Positions 1-11,579 of a DNA stretch of 39,604 nucleotides are shown here, piece by piece. The translations under genes and the position numbers were made by a program. The first letter of the stretch is position 1. Every line of letters begins with the position of its first letter. The stretch comes from Entrophospora sp. SA101 (Eukaryota > Glomeromycota > Glomeromycetes > Entrophosporales > Entrophosporaceae). The stretch spans positions 4,080-43,683 of the forward strand of contig CAUDNR010004533.1 of assembly GCA_958430865.1 (NCBI GenBank), given 5' to 3'. The notes beneath the pieces are model-generated. The model searched no databases, had not been told where the DNA came from, and worked only from the letters and a program-made list of their open reading frames with translations.

Positions 1-1997
1 TATTTCTTCTGAAAATAATGATAATAATGACAATGATAATAACCAAGTTCAAATTGAAAAAGAAAATGATATAGTACATAAAGGTGATCACGAAGAATCT
101 TTATTTAATATTGGAATGAATGAACTCCAATGTAATTTATTTCTTAGGAAAATTAATAATATTTTACCAACATTTACAAAAATAAACAATTTAAATTTTA
201 TTCAAGAACATAATTCAATTGATTTAATTACAAAAGTTATAAATGGTGCTTTAAATAATAGAAAATCATTAAAAAATACTATTGAAGGGGATAGGGATGA
301 CAGGAAGAAAAATGATGCAAATGATTTAAATCAACAACAACATGATTTAGAGGGTTTGGTTGATAAATACACATTATATATAAAAGAAAATTATCAACAA
401 TCAATTGAAACTACTCGACCAAATTTAAAATCATCAACAATAAAAAAACGAATTTATTTATTAACTGGTGCAACAAGTTTTTTAGGTATTGGATCGAGGA
501 TCAAATAATGCTACAAAGGATTCAGCGATTTATTGTTTGATCAAACGTAAAAAAAAAGCACATAGTCCAAAGGCATCATTAAAACACGCTTTTCTACTTA
601 ATGGCTTGGATATTTCATTGATAGATTCAAAAAATAATTTGATAGTTTTACCAGCAAATCTATCCGAATCATATTTAGGGTTATCAATACAACAATATGA
701 ATCTTTATCAAAAAAAGTGACCACTGTTATACATAGTACTTCTTTAATAACAAGTTTAAGATCCATTAGTATATCCACAGGTGACACAACACTACCTAGT
801 TATGAGAATTGTCATGTTTTACCTACTTCAAATTTATTATTATTTAGTGCAAAAAAAGAGTTTTTTTATATTTCCAATATCGATTCTTGCATAAATGGAC
901 CATGGGAAATAATACCTGAAGGTATATTTCCTATTAAATCCAGCATAACAACACAAGATGGATATGGATTAAGTAAATTAGCAATTGAATCAATCATAAT
1001 AAATACATTTGATTATCTACAATTAGAAAAATTAAATATAATCAGATTATCTACTTTAACCAGCTCTACCGTCACTGGTGCATGGAATCCCGATGACTTT
1101 GTACCCTTACTGTTATCAAATGTAGGAAGGACTGGTCGTATGCCTGTATTTGAACTGGATATAGATTGGGTGCCTGTCAATATTGCATCAAAATCTATAG
1201 TAGAATTGATAACAATGATGCATCATAATACGTTTAGAGTTGAAATTAATCATTTAAGAAATCCTGATACATTAATGACATGGAAAGATTATCTTGATGT
1301 TTTGGAAGAGTATGTTGAAATGAAATTTGAAAGACAAGAGTTGAATGATTGGCTAAAGCAACTTGTTGTGGATTTGGAAAATGTAAATTTAGAACATTAT
1401 GAAAATAAAAGTGATTTAATGTTATTTGAACATTTTAAAAGAATCAAACAATTTCAACATGGTGATGATAATGCTATTGATAGTAATAACAATCCTACTA
1501 AAAGCAACAATAGTCATGATTTAAACAAACGAATTCAACCAAAACTAGATATAACAAACACAAAATCCAAATCATTAGGTTTACAAAAATGTCCTCCGAT
1601 TTCTGAAGATTTAATTAAGTTAAACATTAATTGGTTAAGAAATACCAGTTATTTGGATGAGACTTATTATCAGCAAATAAATAAATCTTTACGAAAAAAC
1701 AATAAAAAAATGAATTTGACCAATAACGAGGCAGAAACAGGTTTATTAGGATGGATCTGTGTCACTGCACCATTGATGGTCTTTTTTTTTATAATTGATG
1801 TATTGTGGAGCATCTTGTCAAAAAACTTTTGGGAGATTGGATTCATCTTAGGATGGTTTATAACAGTCATATTTGTTGATGATAAGAATATCAATAATAG
1901 AGAAAAATCTCAAAATAATGAAGAAAATCCCAAAAGAATAATTGTCAATAGAAAAAAACGTTTGATTAGAAGAAGAGTTGTTAATAATGGAAATTAA
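1..1997 (+). CDS. NRPS-like carrier-reductase, C-terminal part, frame break inside
   Basis: This is the C-terminal part of an NRPS-like or aminoadipate-reductase-like enzyme. In that family a thioester-bound acyl group on a carrier domain is reduced with NAD(P)H. The reading frame is already open at base 2, so the gene starts outside the window. In order I see a carrier-like segment (about 95-260, motif FNIGMNELQ), a polar linker, the Rossmann motif LTGATSFLG (about 463-487), the short-chain-dehydrogenase pair Y..K in GYGLSKLAIE (Y 963-965, K 975-977), the reductase signature TGAWNPDDFVP, an Asn-rich linker, and two hydrophobic helices (about 1741-1870) before a basic tail. The frame changes from 2 to 3 between about 486 and 510 with no canonical intron of plausible length, so this is a frameshift or a sequencing error. 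The carrier serine position is Glu (122-124). The adenylation domain, if present, lies upstream. The family call is strong; whether the gene works is not. Confidence 0.78.
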
Positions 1998-2838
1998 GCA
2001 TAAATATAATTATTAAAAAATTATTACTAATGTATTTTTAATGTATTTTTAAAAATGTATTATTATAAAAAACTTTTCGAATAACGAATAAATTTTAAAC
2101 AAAGCAATTTTTAATTTGGTACTTTTGGCAGATGAATAAATTCAGGAAAATACATATATGATTTCATAACTGCATGCCCTTTATCCTTTAAAAGTTTCCT
2201 TGCCGATTTTGAAGTTCAATTTCCATAATCATGGTCCAGTTTGACAAAATAATTTGTGAGTGGATTAGCATATTAATATTACATGATTTAAAATCTGAAT
2301 TAGTAAAATAAACCAGATCCAAAACTTAATTGACAGATCATAGCACAAGATCAGAAACCGATTATTCAAGTCTAAATATATTTATTTTTCATTGTCATAA
2401 ACTGGTTAATTGATGGTCCAAATGTAGGACATCATGTAGGTTTTTTATGTGGATTCACAAATATATGGACGAGTTGATTTTGTCACAGCTATTGATTATA
2501 GCAAATAACAGACTTATGGTGTATTGACAGATCATCCCAAAAAATTAGGCGGTGGAATTGATAATTGTCATTTTGTAAAGATGATGGAACATGTAAACTT
2601 TTTTTGATGATGAAATCCCAAGAGAATTGATTAGCAAAGTCTGGTAACCAGTTACTAGAATTAAACACTTTCATTAAAAATTAGAAAAGTTAGTAATGAA
2701 TATCAGCTTTAATCGTTGTTGATATTTGATGTATTATTTAATTTATATACACTTGTAGATATTTTCTCGTTTTAATTATTAATAACAAATTTTTCAATTC
2801 TAAAAGATCAAGAGAAATATTGTCTTGATTATTACTAT
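1998..2838. other. Intergenic region between convergent genes, coding relics
   Basis: Spacer between the reductase stop and the FANCI stop; it recurs at 16780-17620. It is AT-rich. Short stretches read like broken coding sequence on the plus strand, for example around 2415-2470 (DGPNVGHHVGFLCGFTN) and 2520-2660, with stops and frame changes in between. I do not recognise the source. Shared 3' UTR or terminator signals are expected but none stands out. Confidence 0.4.
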
Positions 2839-5800
2839 TTAGTGTGCAATTTTTCTTTTCTTTATTGTTTTTTTAAGATCAATGTTGTTTTGATCCGAAT
2901 CTTCTTCATGTATAGAAGCATTTTCATCCTCATCTTCTTTTTCTTCATTGTCATCATCACCATTCTCCTCCTTGAATTAAGATTAAATGTATTCTCAGTG
3001 AAGAATAACACTCTATGAAACAAAATCTTAAACTTGATATTAATATACAAACCATATTCACATCTTCTGCCTCTCCATTTTGTGCATTTTCTACAACCTC
3101 TCCGTTTTCACCACCATTCATTACGGTATCTTCATTTTTGTCTTGATTATTCTTTTTGGTTTTCTGTATTAAAAAATATTAGATTTAATAAATCATATCA
3201 ATATATCAATATATGTTATATAAACGTTGACAAGCATTATTACCTTTTTTGTGTTTGGTTTTTTCTTTTTATTATTGTCATCATCATCAATTTTATTTTC
3301 AAGTTCATCAATCTTTTTTGTTTCAATTCTAAAATCTCGAGCAGTTGATCGTTTAATATATTGGATTAAGTTTGCCTTCTAGTTAATTAAGTATAAATAT
3401 AATGTTATTTTAACGTATTAAATAATAAAATAATATCATCACCATCATTACTTTTGATTTTTTTGACAATTGTATTAAATAACGCTCAAATTGTTCTATC
3501 ATGAAAATCAATTTAGGCACCATTTTAGATTCTCTTGCAATTCGAGCCTAATGTTTAAAATAGAGCAATTATATATAATATTATTATTGTTATTATAAAT
3601 AAATAATATATTTATAAACCTTTTGACTTGTTGATTTGGATTTTGAACTTCCTTTTCTATTTAGACGATCGACTGCTTCATTTGTTTGCCCAAACGACAT
3701 AATAAAACTATACAAATGTTCTGTTAAATGTAGACCAGTCTTTTCAACAACATCAATGAATTGTTTACTTATCTCTCCTGCTTCTGCAATTTTCTAAAAA
3801 AAATCAATTTTTTTCAAATAATTAATTTTAAGTAATAATAAAAATAAACAAATAAAATTTTGATCATTTTACATATTTAATTAAAGATTGCAAAACTTTG
3901 TATGTTTTTTGTAAACATTTAATTAATGCTTCAGATGGGGCTGATTGAAGTGAGGTTTGTTCAAGATGTATCAAAGTATTAATCAGGATGACCAATTTTT
4001 TACAAATTGAATTTTCAAATTCTTTAAGATCAATTGGTTCTTCATCATCATTATATCCTTGAAAAAATATCAATTTTAATAATTATTTAATATTTATTCA
4101 ACAATTATAATATAAATTATAATTACCTTTTTTACTATTGATTAATTTCATTCTGATTAATAGCCATTCGATTTCATCATAGGTTTGCTCTATAAACTCA
4201 AGTAATATAACGCAAACAATATTACTGGTTCTTGAATTAACAATGGCAAATTTCGGCATTTGTGATTCATCTGACTCTGAATAAACATCACAACCTCCCA
4301 GAACAGATAATATATCACGTCCAAACTCTGACACTATATCAAAATCTGACATTTCTTTTTCCAGTTTGATCAACATACTAACAATTATTTTTGTCAGAGC
4401 AACATTATCAATTGCATGCTCTTTACATAACATTCTAAGCCATATGATCAATTCTTGGTGTCCTTTAGATTGGTTATCATTGGAGTTAAACGTGAAATAT
4501 GATGATAATAATGTTATTATTTGGCATAATTCTGATGCTTCTTTAATTCGTGGTATTTGTTCACTTAATGATGTGATTACTAAAAACTATTTATTTAATT
4601 TTTTAAAAATTAATTAATTTTATGTTATTATTATTAATTATTTAAAAATATTTGAAGTTATATATTTATTTTTACTTCAAACTCTTTAATATATAAATCC
4701 AACCAATCATCCAGATTACTAAGTTTTTTTTCATCTGATGGGTAAGACATTTCCAAGAAATCCATCAGTTTATCCGGCCAACACTTCAATATTACTTTAC
4801 ATAATAACATAAAACTTTCAATTGCTGTTGCAAGTATAGATTGATTCTAAATATGGATTTATTATATGCATATACATAAGTTTTGTTAATTCTTATAAAT
4901 AATGAATTAAAAATCATTAAAAATTTTTTTACTTTATTATCAATTTGTAAACAATTGATGTTTGCTTTGTTTTTTTTAATAAATTCATTCATGAACACTT
5001 GAGCCAATGATATGCAATATTTTAATGTTGATTGATCTCCTGGATCAAAATTTGTTGTAATCTTTTATTTAAAAAAAAAACTTGTTATTATTAAATTCAA
5101 GAATTTTTCAATAATGATGATAATAATTATTGTTGTAATTACCTGAGATATTTTATTATGTGCTAAAGCAGTTATATAGTTTACAAAATCTGAATTTGAT
5201 CTTAAAATTGTTCCAGCATTATTAGAGATTTGGCAATCGAAAGTATTAAATGTGAGTTGAAAGAGTTCGACAATACATTTGAAACTTAGAATAGAATATT
5301 CCGTGACTGAGGCTACAGTTTTTCGACCTAATAATTGATTAGCTTATTAATTCATCAATCGACCGGTCAACAATAATTTATTTCAAATATATATACCTCT
5401 AGCATTTACAGATTTTTCTTTTAGGATCATAAAAAGTTCCAAATATTTATTAAATAATTTTAATATCAAATTTGAAGTATCATTATTTTTTTCACGTGAA
5501 AAAAAAATATATTCAATTGATGCCTGAAAATATATAAGAAATAAAATCAATCTTAATATAATTATTGAAACAAGATAATGCATTCAATAGTAATATTATT
5601 TGGTCATAAAGATACTAATTATTAAGTTCTTTGTTATATTATTACCTCATAACATCCAAGTAATAAAGAAGCACACATGTTATTTTGGATGCCCACATTA
5701 GTTACCATTTTATAATCAGCATCCTCGTTAATTCTAAATTCAATCATTTCTGAATAAGCAAATTTTTCGGCCAATAAATCCAACTTATTTACACATTCTG

Positions 5801-7802
5801 AAAGTTGCGATTCATCAAATTCTGATAGTTCTAAATTTATTGTAATTATTATTTAATTAAATTAAAGTAAATTAAAATAAATATTTCAAAAGTCACTAAC
5901 CATCTTGTCCAGAATTTTGTTTTTTTTTATAACTAGTTATTGATTTGCTTAAGCAAGAAAATAAACGTGGTAAAGGCTCAACAATGCTTGGTGTACCATT
6001 ATTGGTTTCAATACAAGTTTCTAAATTAACTGTAAAATGAACATCCGTTTGCATTTCCAAAAATCGTTGAAACTATATAAAATAAATTATAAATATTAAT
6101 CATTATGTATAGTATTGTATGAAAATAGGAAGTTCATGTTAAAATATATACTTGAAAATATAATATATCAAATATGACGGGATTAAGATCTTGAATATCA
6201 TCCATCAATTTACTCAAGCCTTCATATAAAGAAAGACGAATTTGAGACTGTTGACTGTAGCATTTACGTAATACACCTAATACATGGATATTTTAAAATA
6301 AGTATAAGAAATCAATCAATCAAATTATTTAAACGATTAAATAACCTACCCATTATTTCTAAAATCAGCGAGTTAGTTGAATTTGAAGAGGAGTTTGAAG
6401 AGGATTGTGAAATTGCCAAAACGTTGTCATCATTATCATTATTATAATTATTGCCATTTGAAAAAATTTTCAATAATCTTAAATATCCTGTCAAGGCAAC
6501 TTTTCTGGCCTCTATATCTCTATTATAAGAACATCATTATTACAAATATCAAAACATTATTATATAAAGTCAGAAAAAAAAAATTTAAACAGGTACGGTC
6601 TAATTAATTAATTACTTTGTAAATAAACATTTTCTCAAAACCAACATAAGTCCATCACGAATTGAAATGTTTCTATAAATTATTGGCTGTAATGCACGTA
6701 AAAGATGATCTGCAATATAAGATGGAAGAAGTGAAAAGTGATCAAGAGTTCCTTTAATCTATATATAATAAAAAATATATTAAAAAATCTTATTTTTAAA
6801 CAATAACAATTAATTAAGTATTTTTTTCTACTGACTCTTTGTATATAATCATTTAAAGAATCAGGTTTTTCTTTTACAATTATTTCTAATAAAGTCAAAA
6901 AATGACCAACACTAGGTGACCTTGATACAACACGAGACTGTATTTGATCCAAAATTTCAACACGAACCATCTCATGCATCTATAATGAAATATATATATA
7001 ATATAATTTTGATTATATTTTGCAAGCTGTTAAAGAGTCAAGGTTACATTTTTGATAATCCTAACCTTGAACATTTCTAATAATATGATTACACCCAAAT
7101 CACTAGCAGCTTCATTTGGTGTTTTTGATCCAATTTTTTTCTCTTTGAAAGATAAATATTTAGAAATTAATCCAAATATTTAACAAAATTGATTTAATTG
7201 TTTAGTTAATTAATTGAATTAGTTTGATTACCAGTAATCTTTACACAAGAAGCTGATGAAATAGTAGAGTCCATGATAAAAGTTCCTAGCTGTACTAAAC
7301 TTTGAATTACATTATCGTAACCAAAGGATGTTTTTTTCAATACCTTTTTAAAAAGATCATCTAGTGGTATTAAACTAACTATTTGCGATATATCTAACTC
7401 TAAAATAAAAATGAAAAGACTTTTATTGTAGAGATATCCATCCAACATCAAGAAATAAACATGGTTGTTATTATTATTATAGTTACTTGAGATCCATTTT
7501 GCACTTTCGAGTTTTTCTTTGTCTTTATAAACAGCCATTATAGATGACTTTAGATAATTGAAAACCTTGTAAAATTATTAAAAAAATTAAAAAGGTTGGT
7601 TTTTTTTTGTGGTATTTATTTAATTGGTTTACTTACTAAATCCTGGAATCTATGGATTCTTGCCATTGATAATAAACAGCAAAGATTGAATGGAGTCAAA
7701 AGTGATGCTTTACCAGATTTCATGTATCTAAGAAATTCATTTCCTAATTCCTGCATGATAATAAATATTATTATTATTATTATTATTATTTTAGTTTAAA
7801 CA

Positions 7803-8895
7803 TGATTATTATTTTACTATGTAATACTTGGTCTTGTGTTATAGCAAAATTGATATGAATAATAATAGTTCCTTCCATAATGTTAAGTTGTGTATATGAT
7901 ATGGAATCCATAGAATTATTTTGTTTTTCATCACTGTCACATATAACAAAAGTATTGTATTAAATATTTCTACATAACATATGTAACCAAAATTAAAAAA
8001 CAACCAACTTTTGATTATGAGACTCCTTAATTTCCTCATCTAAAGCACTAAAGTATTCAGATATACCTTTTAATACAAGATTTTTATGTCCCTAATAATG
8101 AAATTTTAATTATTAGGAAAAATTTTTTAAAAAAATTTATGAAATGCATAAATATCAATTTATTGACCTTTCTTGATAGTAAAAGTAATTGAAAAATTAA
8201 TAGTGGAAGTTCATTGATTTCTGTTGAATCAAATTGTCTACAAAATTAAAATAAATAAAATTATTAAAATATAAATAAAATTAATAATAATTTAACAAAA
8301 AAACATACCTCAAAATTTTGTTGATCACCAATTCCAACTTTTATATATATAAAGAAAGATTTTATTAAATAAATTATTTGATTGTTATCATAACTTATTA
8401 TTTAAGGTTTACCTCATTATCTGACATTTGAATATCCCTCAATTCACCAGTTAGGCTTAGAACATTTTTTGTATTCCATCTAGAACAACACATTTTACTT
8501 ATTAGATAATATTTATAATCCTGAATTGTCATTGATTCGCCAGATGGAAGAATCAACATTTCGGTCCAAGGTTCCAGAATGTACATCAAATTTGGCAAAA
8601 ATGAAAAAAATTTTTTGTATAATGGTCTACAACTCCCTATAGCTTGAATTATACAATTGATGCACTCTACAAATATTTGTACTGTGATTGGAGAATCCAG
8701 CGAACTAAGTGATATCTTTTTTAATAAGATTATTAGTAAATTAATAGAGGAAACACAAAATATAAAGTAAAATAAATAATAAACTTATTAATTATAAACC
8801 TCTTTAATGCATATTGACACCAAATCATTTAATGTACTTTCTAACAATGGAGAATTTTCATCATTTTTTCCTGATAACCTATAAATTTTTTTTAA
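7803..8895. repeat. 1093-bp exon cassette, proximal unit (FANCI exons 4-9)
   Basis: Tandem duplicate of 8896-9988. Both borders lie in introns (introns 9 and 3). All splice sites I checked in this unit are intact and equal those in the right copy at 22585-23677. It holds exon 4 (8800-8878) to exon 9 (7828-7933). Confidence 0.93.
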
Positions 8896-9988
8896 TGATT
8901 ATTATTTTACTATGTAATACTTGGTCTTGTGTTATAGCAAAATTGATATGAATAATAATAGTTCCTTCCATAATGTTAAGTTGTGTATATGATATGGAAT
9001 CCATAGAATTATTTTGTTTTTCATCACTGTCACATATAACAAAAGTATTGTATTAAATATTTCTACATAACATATGTAACCAAAATTAAAAAACAACCAA
9101 CTTTTGATTATGAGACTCCTTAATTTCCTCATCTAAAGCACTAAAGTATTCAGATATACCTTTTAATACAAGATTTTTATGTCCCTAATAATGAAATTTT
9201 AATTATTAGGAAAAATTTTTTAAAAAAATTTATGAAATGCATAAATATCAATTTATTGACCTTTCTTGATAGTAAAAGTAATTGAAAAATTAATAGTGGA
9301 AGTTCATTGATTTCTGTTGAATCAAATTGTCTACAAAATTAAAATAAATAAAATTATTAAAATATAAATAAAATTAATAATAATTTAACAAAAAAACATA
9401 CCTCAAAATTTTGTTGATCACCAATTCCAACTTTTATATATATAAAGAAAGATTTTATTAAATAAATTATTTTATTGTTATCATAAGTTATTATTTAAGG
9501 TTTTCGTCATTATCTGACATTTGAATATCCCTCAATTCACCAGTTAGGCTTAGAACATTTTTTGTATTCCATCTAGAACAACACATTTTACTTATTAGAT
9601 AATATTTATAATCCTGAATTGTCATTGATTCGCCAGATGGAAGAATCAACATTTCGGTCCAAGGTTCCAGAATGTACATCAAATTTGGCAAAAATGAAAA
9701 AAATTTTTTGTATAATGGTCTACAACTCCCTATAGCTTGAATTATACAATTGATGCACTCTACAAATATTTGTACTGTGATTGGAGAATCCAGCGAACTA
9801 AGTGATATCTTTTTTAATAAGATTATTAGTAAATTAATAGAGGAAACACAAAATATAAAGTAAAATAAATAATAAACTTATTAATTATAAACCTCTTTAA
9901 TGCATATTGACACCAAATCATTTAATGTACTTTCTAACAATGGAGAATTTTCATCATTTTTTCCTGATAACCTATAAATTTTTTTTAA
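8896..9988. repeat. 1093-bp exon cassette, distal unit with broken donor
   Basis: Upstream unit of the FANCI exon cassette. It differs from its partner at four bases I could find, all between 9473 and 9506. Two of them (9504 and 9506) change the exon 5 donor and its last base. Exons 4b 9893-9971, 5b 9506-9808 and 9b 8921-9026. Confidence 0.93.
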
Positions 9989-10070
9989 TTAATAACATTA
10001 GAAAAATTATTTTTATTGGATATCAATGAAATAATTATTACCATTTAATAATTTCTTTGATAATTATAGC

Positions 10071-10737
10071 ATGTCTTTTATTTCTCAATTCTTGTAATTC
10101 ATAGTTTTCTAAATAATCATCAATAACTGATGCTTTGTAATTAAATTTAGTCAAGCATAGAATTAGATTATTTCTTGAATTTCTAGTTGGCAAAAAAAAA
10201 ATTTAACAATAAATACATTTAAAAATAGCAGCAATAATTGATAAACATCCATATTCATCATTTTTGCAAAACTTTGACTCGTCATTTAGCAGAGTGTTTA
10301 CTAAGTTCAATATCTGTAAAATTTTCATTAGAAAGAAATATTAAATATAATATATATTATGTGTGTGTATCATTACCTCATTAATGTCAACCTCATCAAG
10401 ATATTTCCCAAGTTGGTCAAATTCTTTTTTTGATGAACATTCAATAATTCTTTTATCCATGTTTTATATATTTTTCTTTTAATAATGAAAATACTTTGCA
10501 AAACGCGTTTTATTGAATGTGAATTGATTACGCGTCCTAGTAAAAAAAGCAGTCTGTTACACGATCAAAACTAACTTTTATTGGCTGATCAGAAACACAA
10601 ATTTTATTTCCAGACAAATTTAGAAACGATTGCTAAAAAAATAAAGCCATTGAATTTTGTGAAAAAAGAAAAGGTCACTTATGAAATTTACCAAGAAGAA
10701 AGAAAAATAATAAATGTTAGAAAAAGAAAACTGAGTG
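10071..10737. repeat. FANCI: 797-bp tandem unit covering the FANCI start, unit 1
   Basis: Contains FANCI exon 1 (start codon 10458-10460), exons 2 and 3, the promoter with two ACGCGT motifs and most of the small divergent ORF. It matches 10869-11532 nearly exactly, apart from one A in an A-run (10 here, 9 there). The right copy of the large block has a single unit. Similarity drops sharply after 10737. Confidence 0.9.
10503..10535. promoter_or_regulatory. Paired MCB-type boxes (ACGCGT x2) upstream of FANCI
   Basis: ACGCGT occurs at 10503-10508 and 10530-10535, 43 and 70 bp upstream of the FANCI start codon. In yeasts this palindrome (MluI cell-cycle box) binds the MBF factor and drives G1/S expression of replication and repair genes. 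Two such CG-rich hexamers 27 bp apart in this AT-rich DNA are unlikely by chance. Function here is inferred from known fungal promoters. Confidence 0.6.
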
Positions 10738-10787
10738 AAAGTGTACTATTACCCAACAAAAAGCAAAAATCTTTAAAAGGAAAATAA
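10581..10787 (+). CDS. Small Lys/Arg-rich ORF divergent from FANCI, long form
   Basis: A 68-codon open frame, 120 bp from the FANCI start on the other strand. It has no ATG (it opens at TTG), so either translation starts elsewhere, an upstream exon is missed, or it is not coding. A splice-acceptor-like TTTATTTCCAG lies at the beginning, with CTAAC upstream, but I found no phase-compatible donor. The product would be strongly basic, with NVRKRK and NKKQK as possible nuclear localisation motifs. I recognise no family. This version ends ...SLKGK; the two other copies diverge after codon 52 and stop early. Confidence 0.3.
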   Translation: MADQKHKFYFQTNLETIAKKIKPLNFVKKEKVTYEIYQEERKIINVRKRKLSESVLLPNKKQKSLKGK

Positions 10788-10868
10788 CTATTGTTTTCTT
10801 TAATAGGTGGAATGAATTTCAATTTATACAGAGGGAAATTTCCTCAATTACTTTTTTATTTTCAATCA

Positions 10869-11532
10869 ATGTCTTTTATTTCTCAATTCTTGTAATTCAT
10901 AGTTTTCTAAATAATCATCAATAACTGATGCTTTGTAATTAAATTTAGTCAAGCATAGAATTAGATTATTTCTTGAATTTCTAGTTGGCAAAAAAAAATT
11001 TAACAATAAATACATTTAAAAATAGCAGCAATAATTGATAAACATCCATATTCATCATTTTTGCAAAACTTTGACTCGTCATTTAGCAGAGTGTTTACTA
11101 AGTTCAATATCTGTAAAATTTTCATTAGAAAGAAATATTAAATATAATATATATTATGTGTGTGTATCATTACCTCATTAATGTCAACCTCATCAAGATA
11201 TTTCCCAAGTTGGTCAAATTCTTTTTTTGATGAACATTCAATAATTCTTTTATCCATGTTTTATATATTTTTCTTTTAATAATGAAAATACTTTGCAAAA
11301 CGCGTTTTATTGAATGTGAATTGATTACGCGTCCTAGTAAAAAAAGCAGTCTGTTACACGATCAAAACTAACTTTTATTGGCTGATCAGAAACACAAATT
11401 TTATTTCCAGACAAATTTAGAAACGATTGCTAAAAAAATAAAGCCATTGAATTTTGTGAAAAAAGAAAAGGTCACTTATGAAATTTACCAAGAAGAAAGA
11501 AAAATAATAAATGTTAGAAAAAGAAAACAGCA
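10869..11532. repeat. FANCI: 797-bp tandem unit covering the FANCI start, unit 2 (detached 5' end)
   Basis: A second FANCI 5' end (start codon 11255-11257) with exon 1, exon 2 and most of exon 3, plus the promoter. It is cut at 10869 in exon 3 and runs into 131 bp with no counterpart in the right copy (10738-10868), so it cannot encode FANCI by itself. Its distal side continues smoothly into the rest of the large block, as in the right copy. Confidence 0.85.
11300..11332. promoter_or_regulatory. Paired MCB-type boxes, duplicated promoter
   Basis: ACGCGT at 11300-11305 and 11327-11332, in the second tandem unit, ahead of the detached FANCI exon 1. Confidence 0.55.
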
Positions 11533-11563
11533 TGAAGGTACATTACTACTCAACAAAGGTTGA
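11378..11563 (+). CDS. Small Lys/Arg-rich ORF, short form
   Basis: Same as 10581-10787 for the first 51 codons, then a diverged end (QHEGTLLLNKG, stop). A one-base loss in an A-run relative to the long form puts it out of the longer frame. No ATG. It may be a decayed version. Confidence 0.25.
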   Translation: MADQKHKFYFQTNLETIAKKIKPLNFVKKEKVTYEIYQEERKIINVRKRKQHEGTLLLNKG

Positions 11564-11579
11564 AATCTTAAAGGGAAAA

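Larger units (their letters stand above)
2839..10460 (-). pseudogene. FANCI: FANCI homologue, left copy, disrupted by exon cassette duplication
   Basis: Same gene as at 17621-24148. From 2839 to 7802 I saw no coding difference from the right copy, including the ubiquitin-acceptor Lys codon at 6501-6503 and the last exon 2839-2970. Between exon 3 and exon 10 the cassette holding exons 4-9 is present twice: 8896-9988 (upstream in the gene) and 7803-8895. Joining exon 9 (ends in phase 0) to the second exon 4 (needs phase 2) shifts the frame and meets TGA after six codons. The first exon 5 (9506-9808) has also lost its splice donor (GAG|GTAAAC became GACGAAAAC). Skipping one cassette would restore the normal protein, but needs an intron over 1 kb. 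I therefore treat it as a probable pseudogene. An assembly artefact is possible. Confidence 0.8.

Noticed and set aside
530..787. Minus-strand 85-codon open frame
   Set aside because: Shadow of the reductase domain on the other strand.
3034..3348. Plus-strand 104-codon open frame (and copy at 17816-18130)
   Set aside because: It is antisense to FANCI C-terminal exons, low in complexity (His/Tyr/Phe-rich), and mirrors acidic and Lys-rich coding sequence.
4366..4617. Plus-strand open frame (copy at 19148-19399)
   Set aside because: Antisense to a FANCI exon (the [11 protein letters not shown] region); no independent support.
7760..7795. (ATT)n run and other microsatellites as CRISPR-like repeats
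   Set aside because: Simple AT-rich microsatellites within introns, no spacer structure; the host is eukaryotic.
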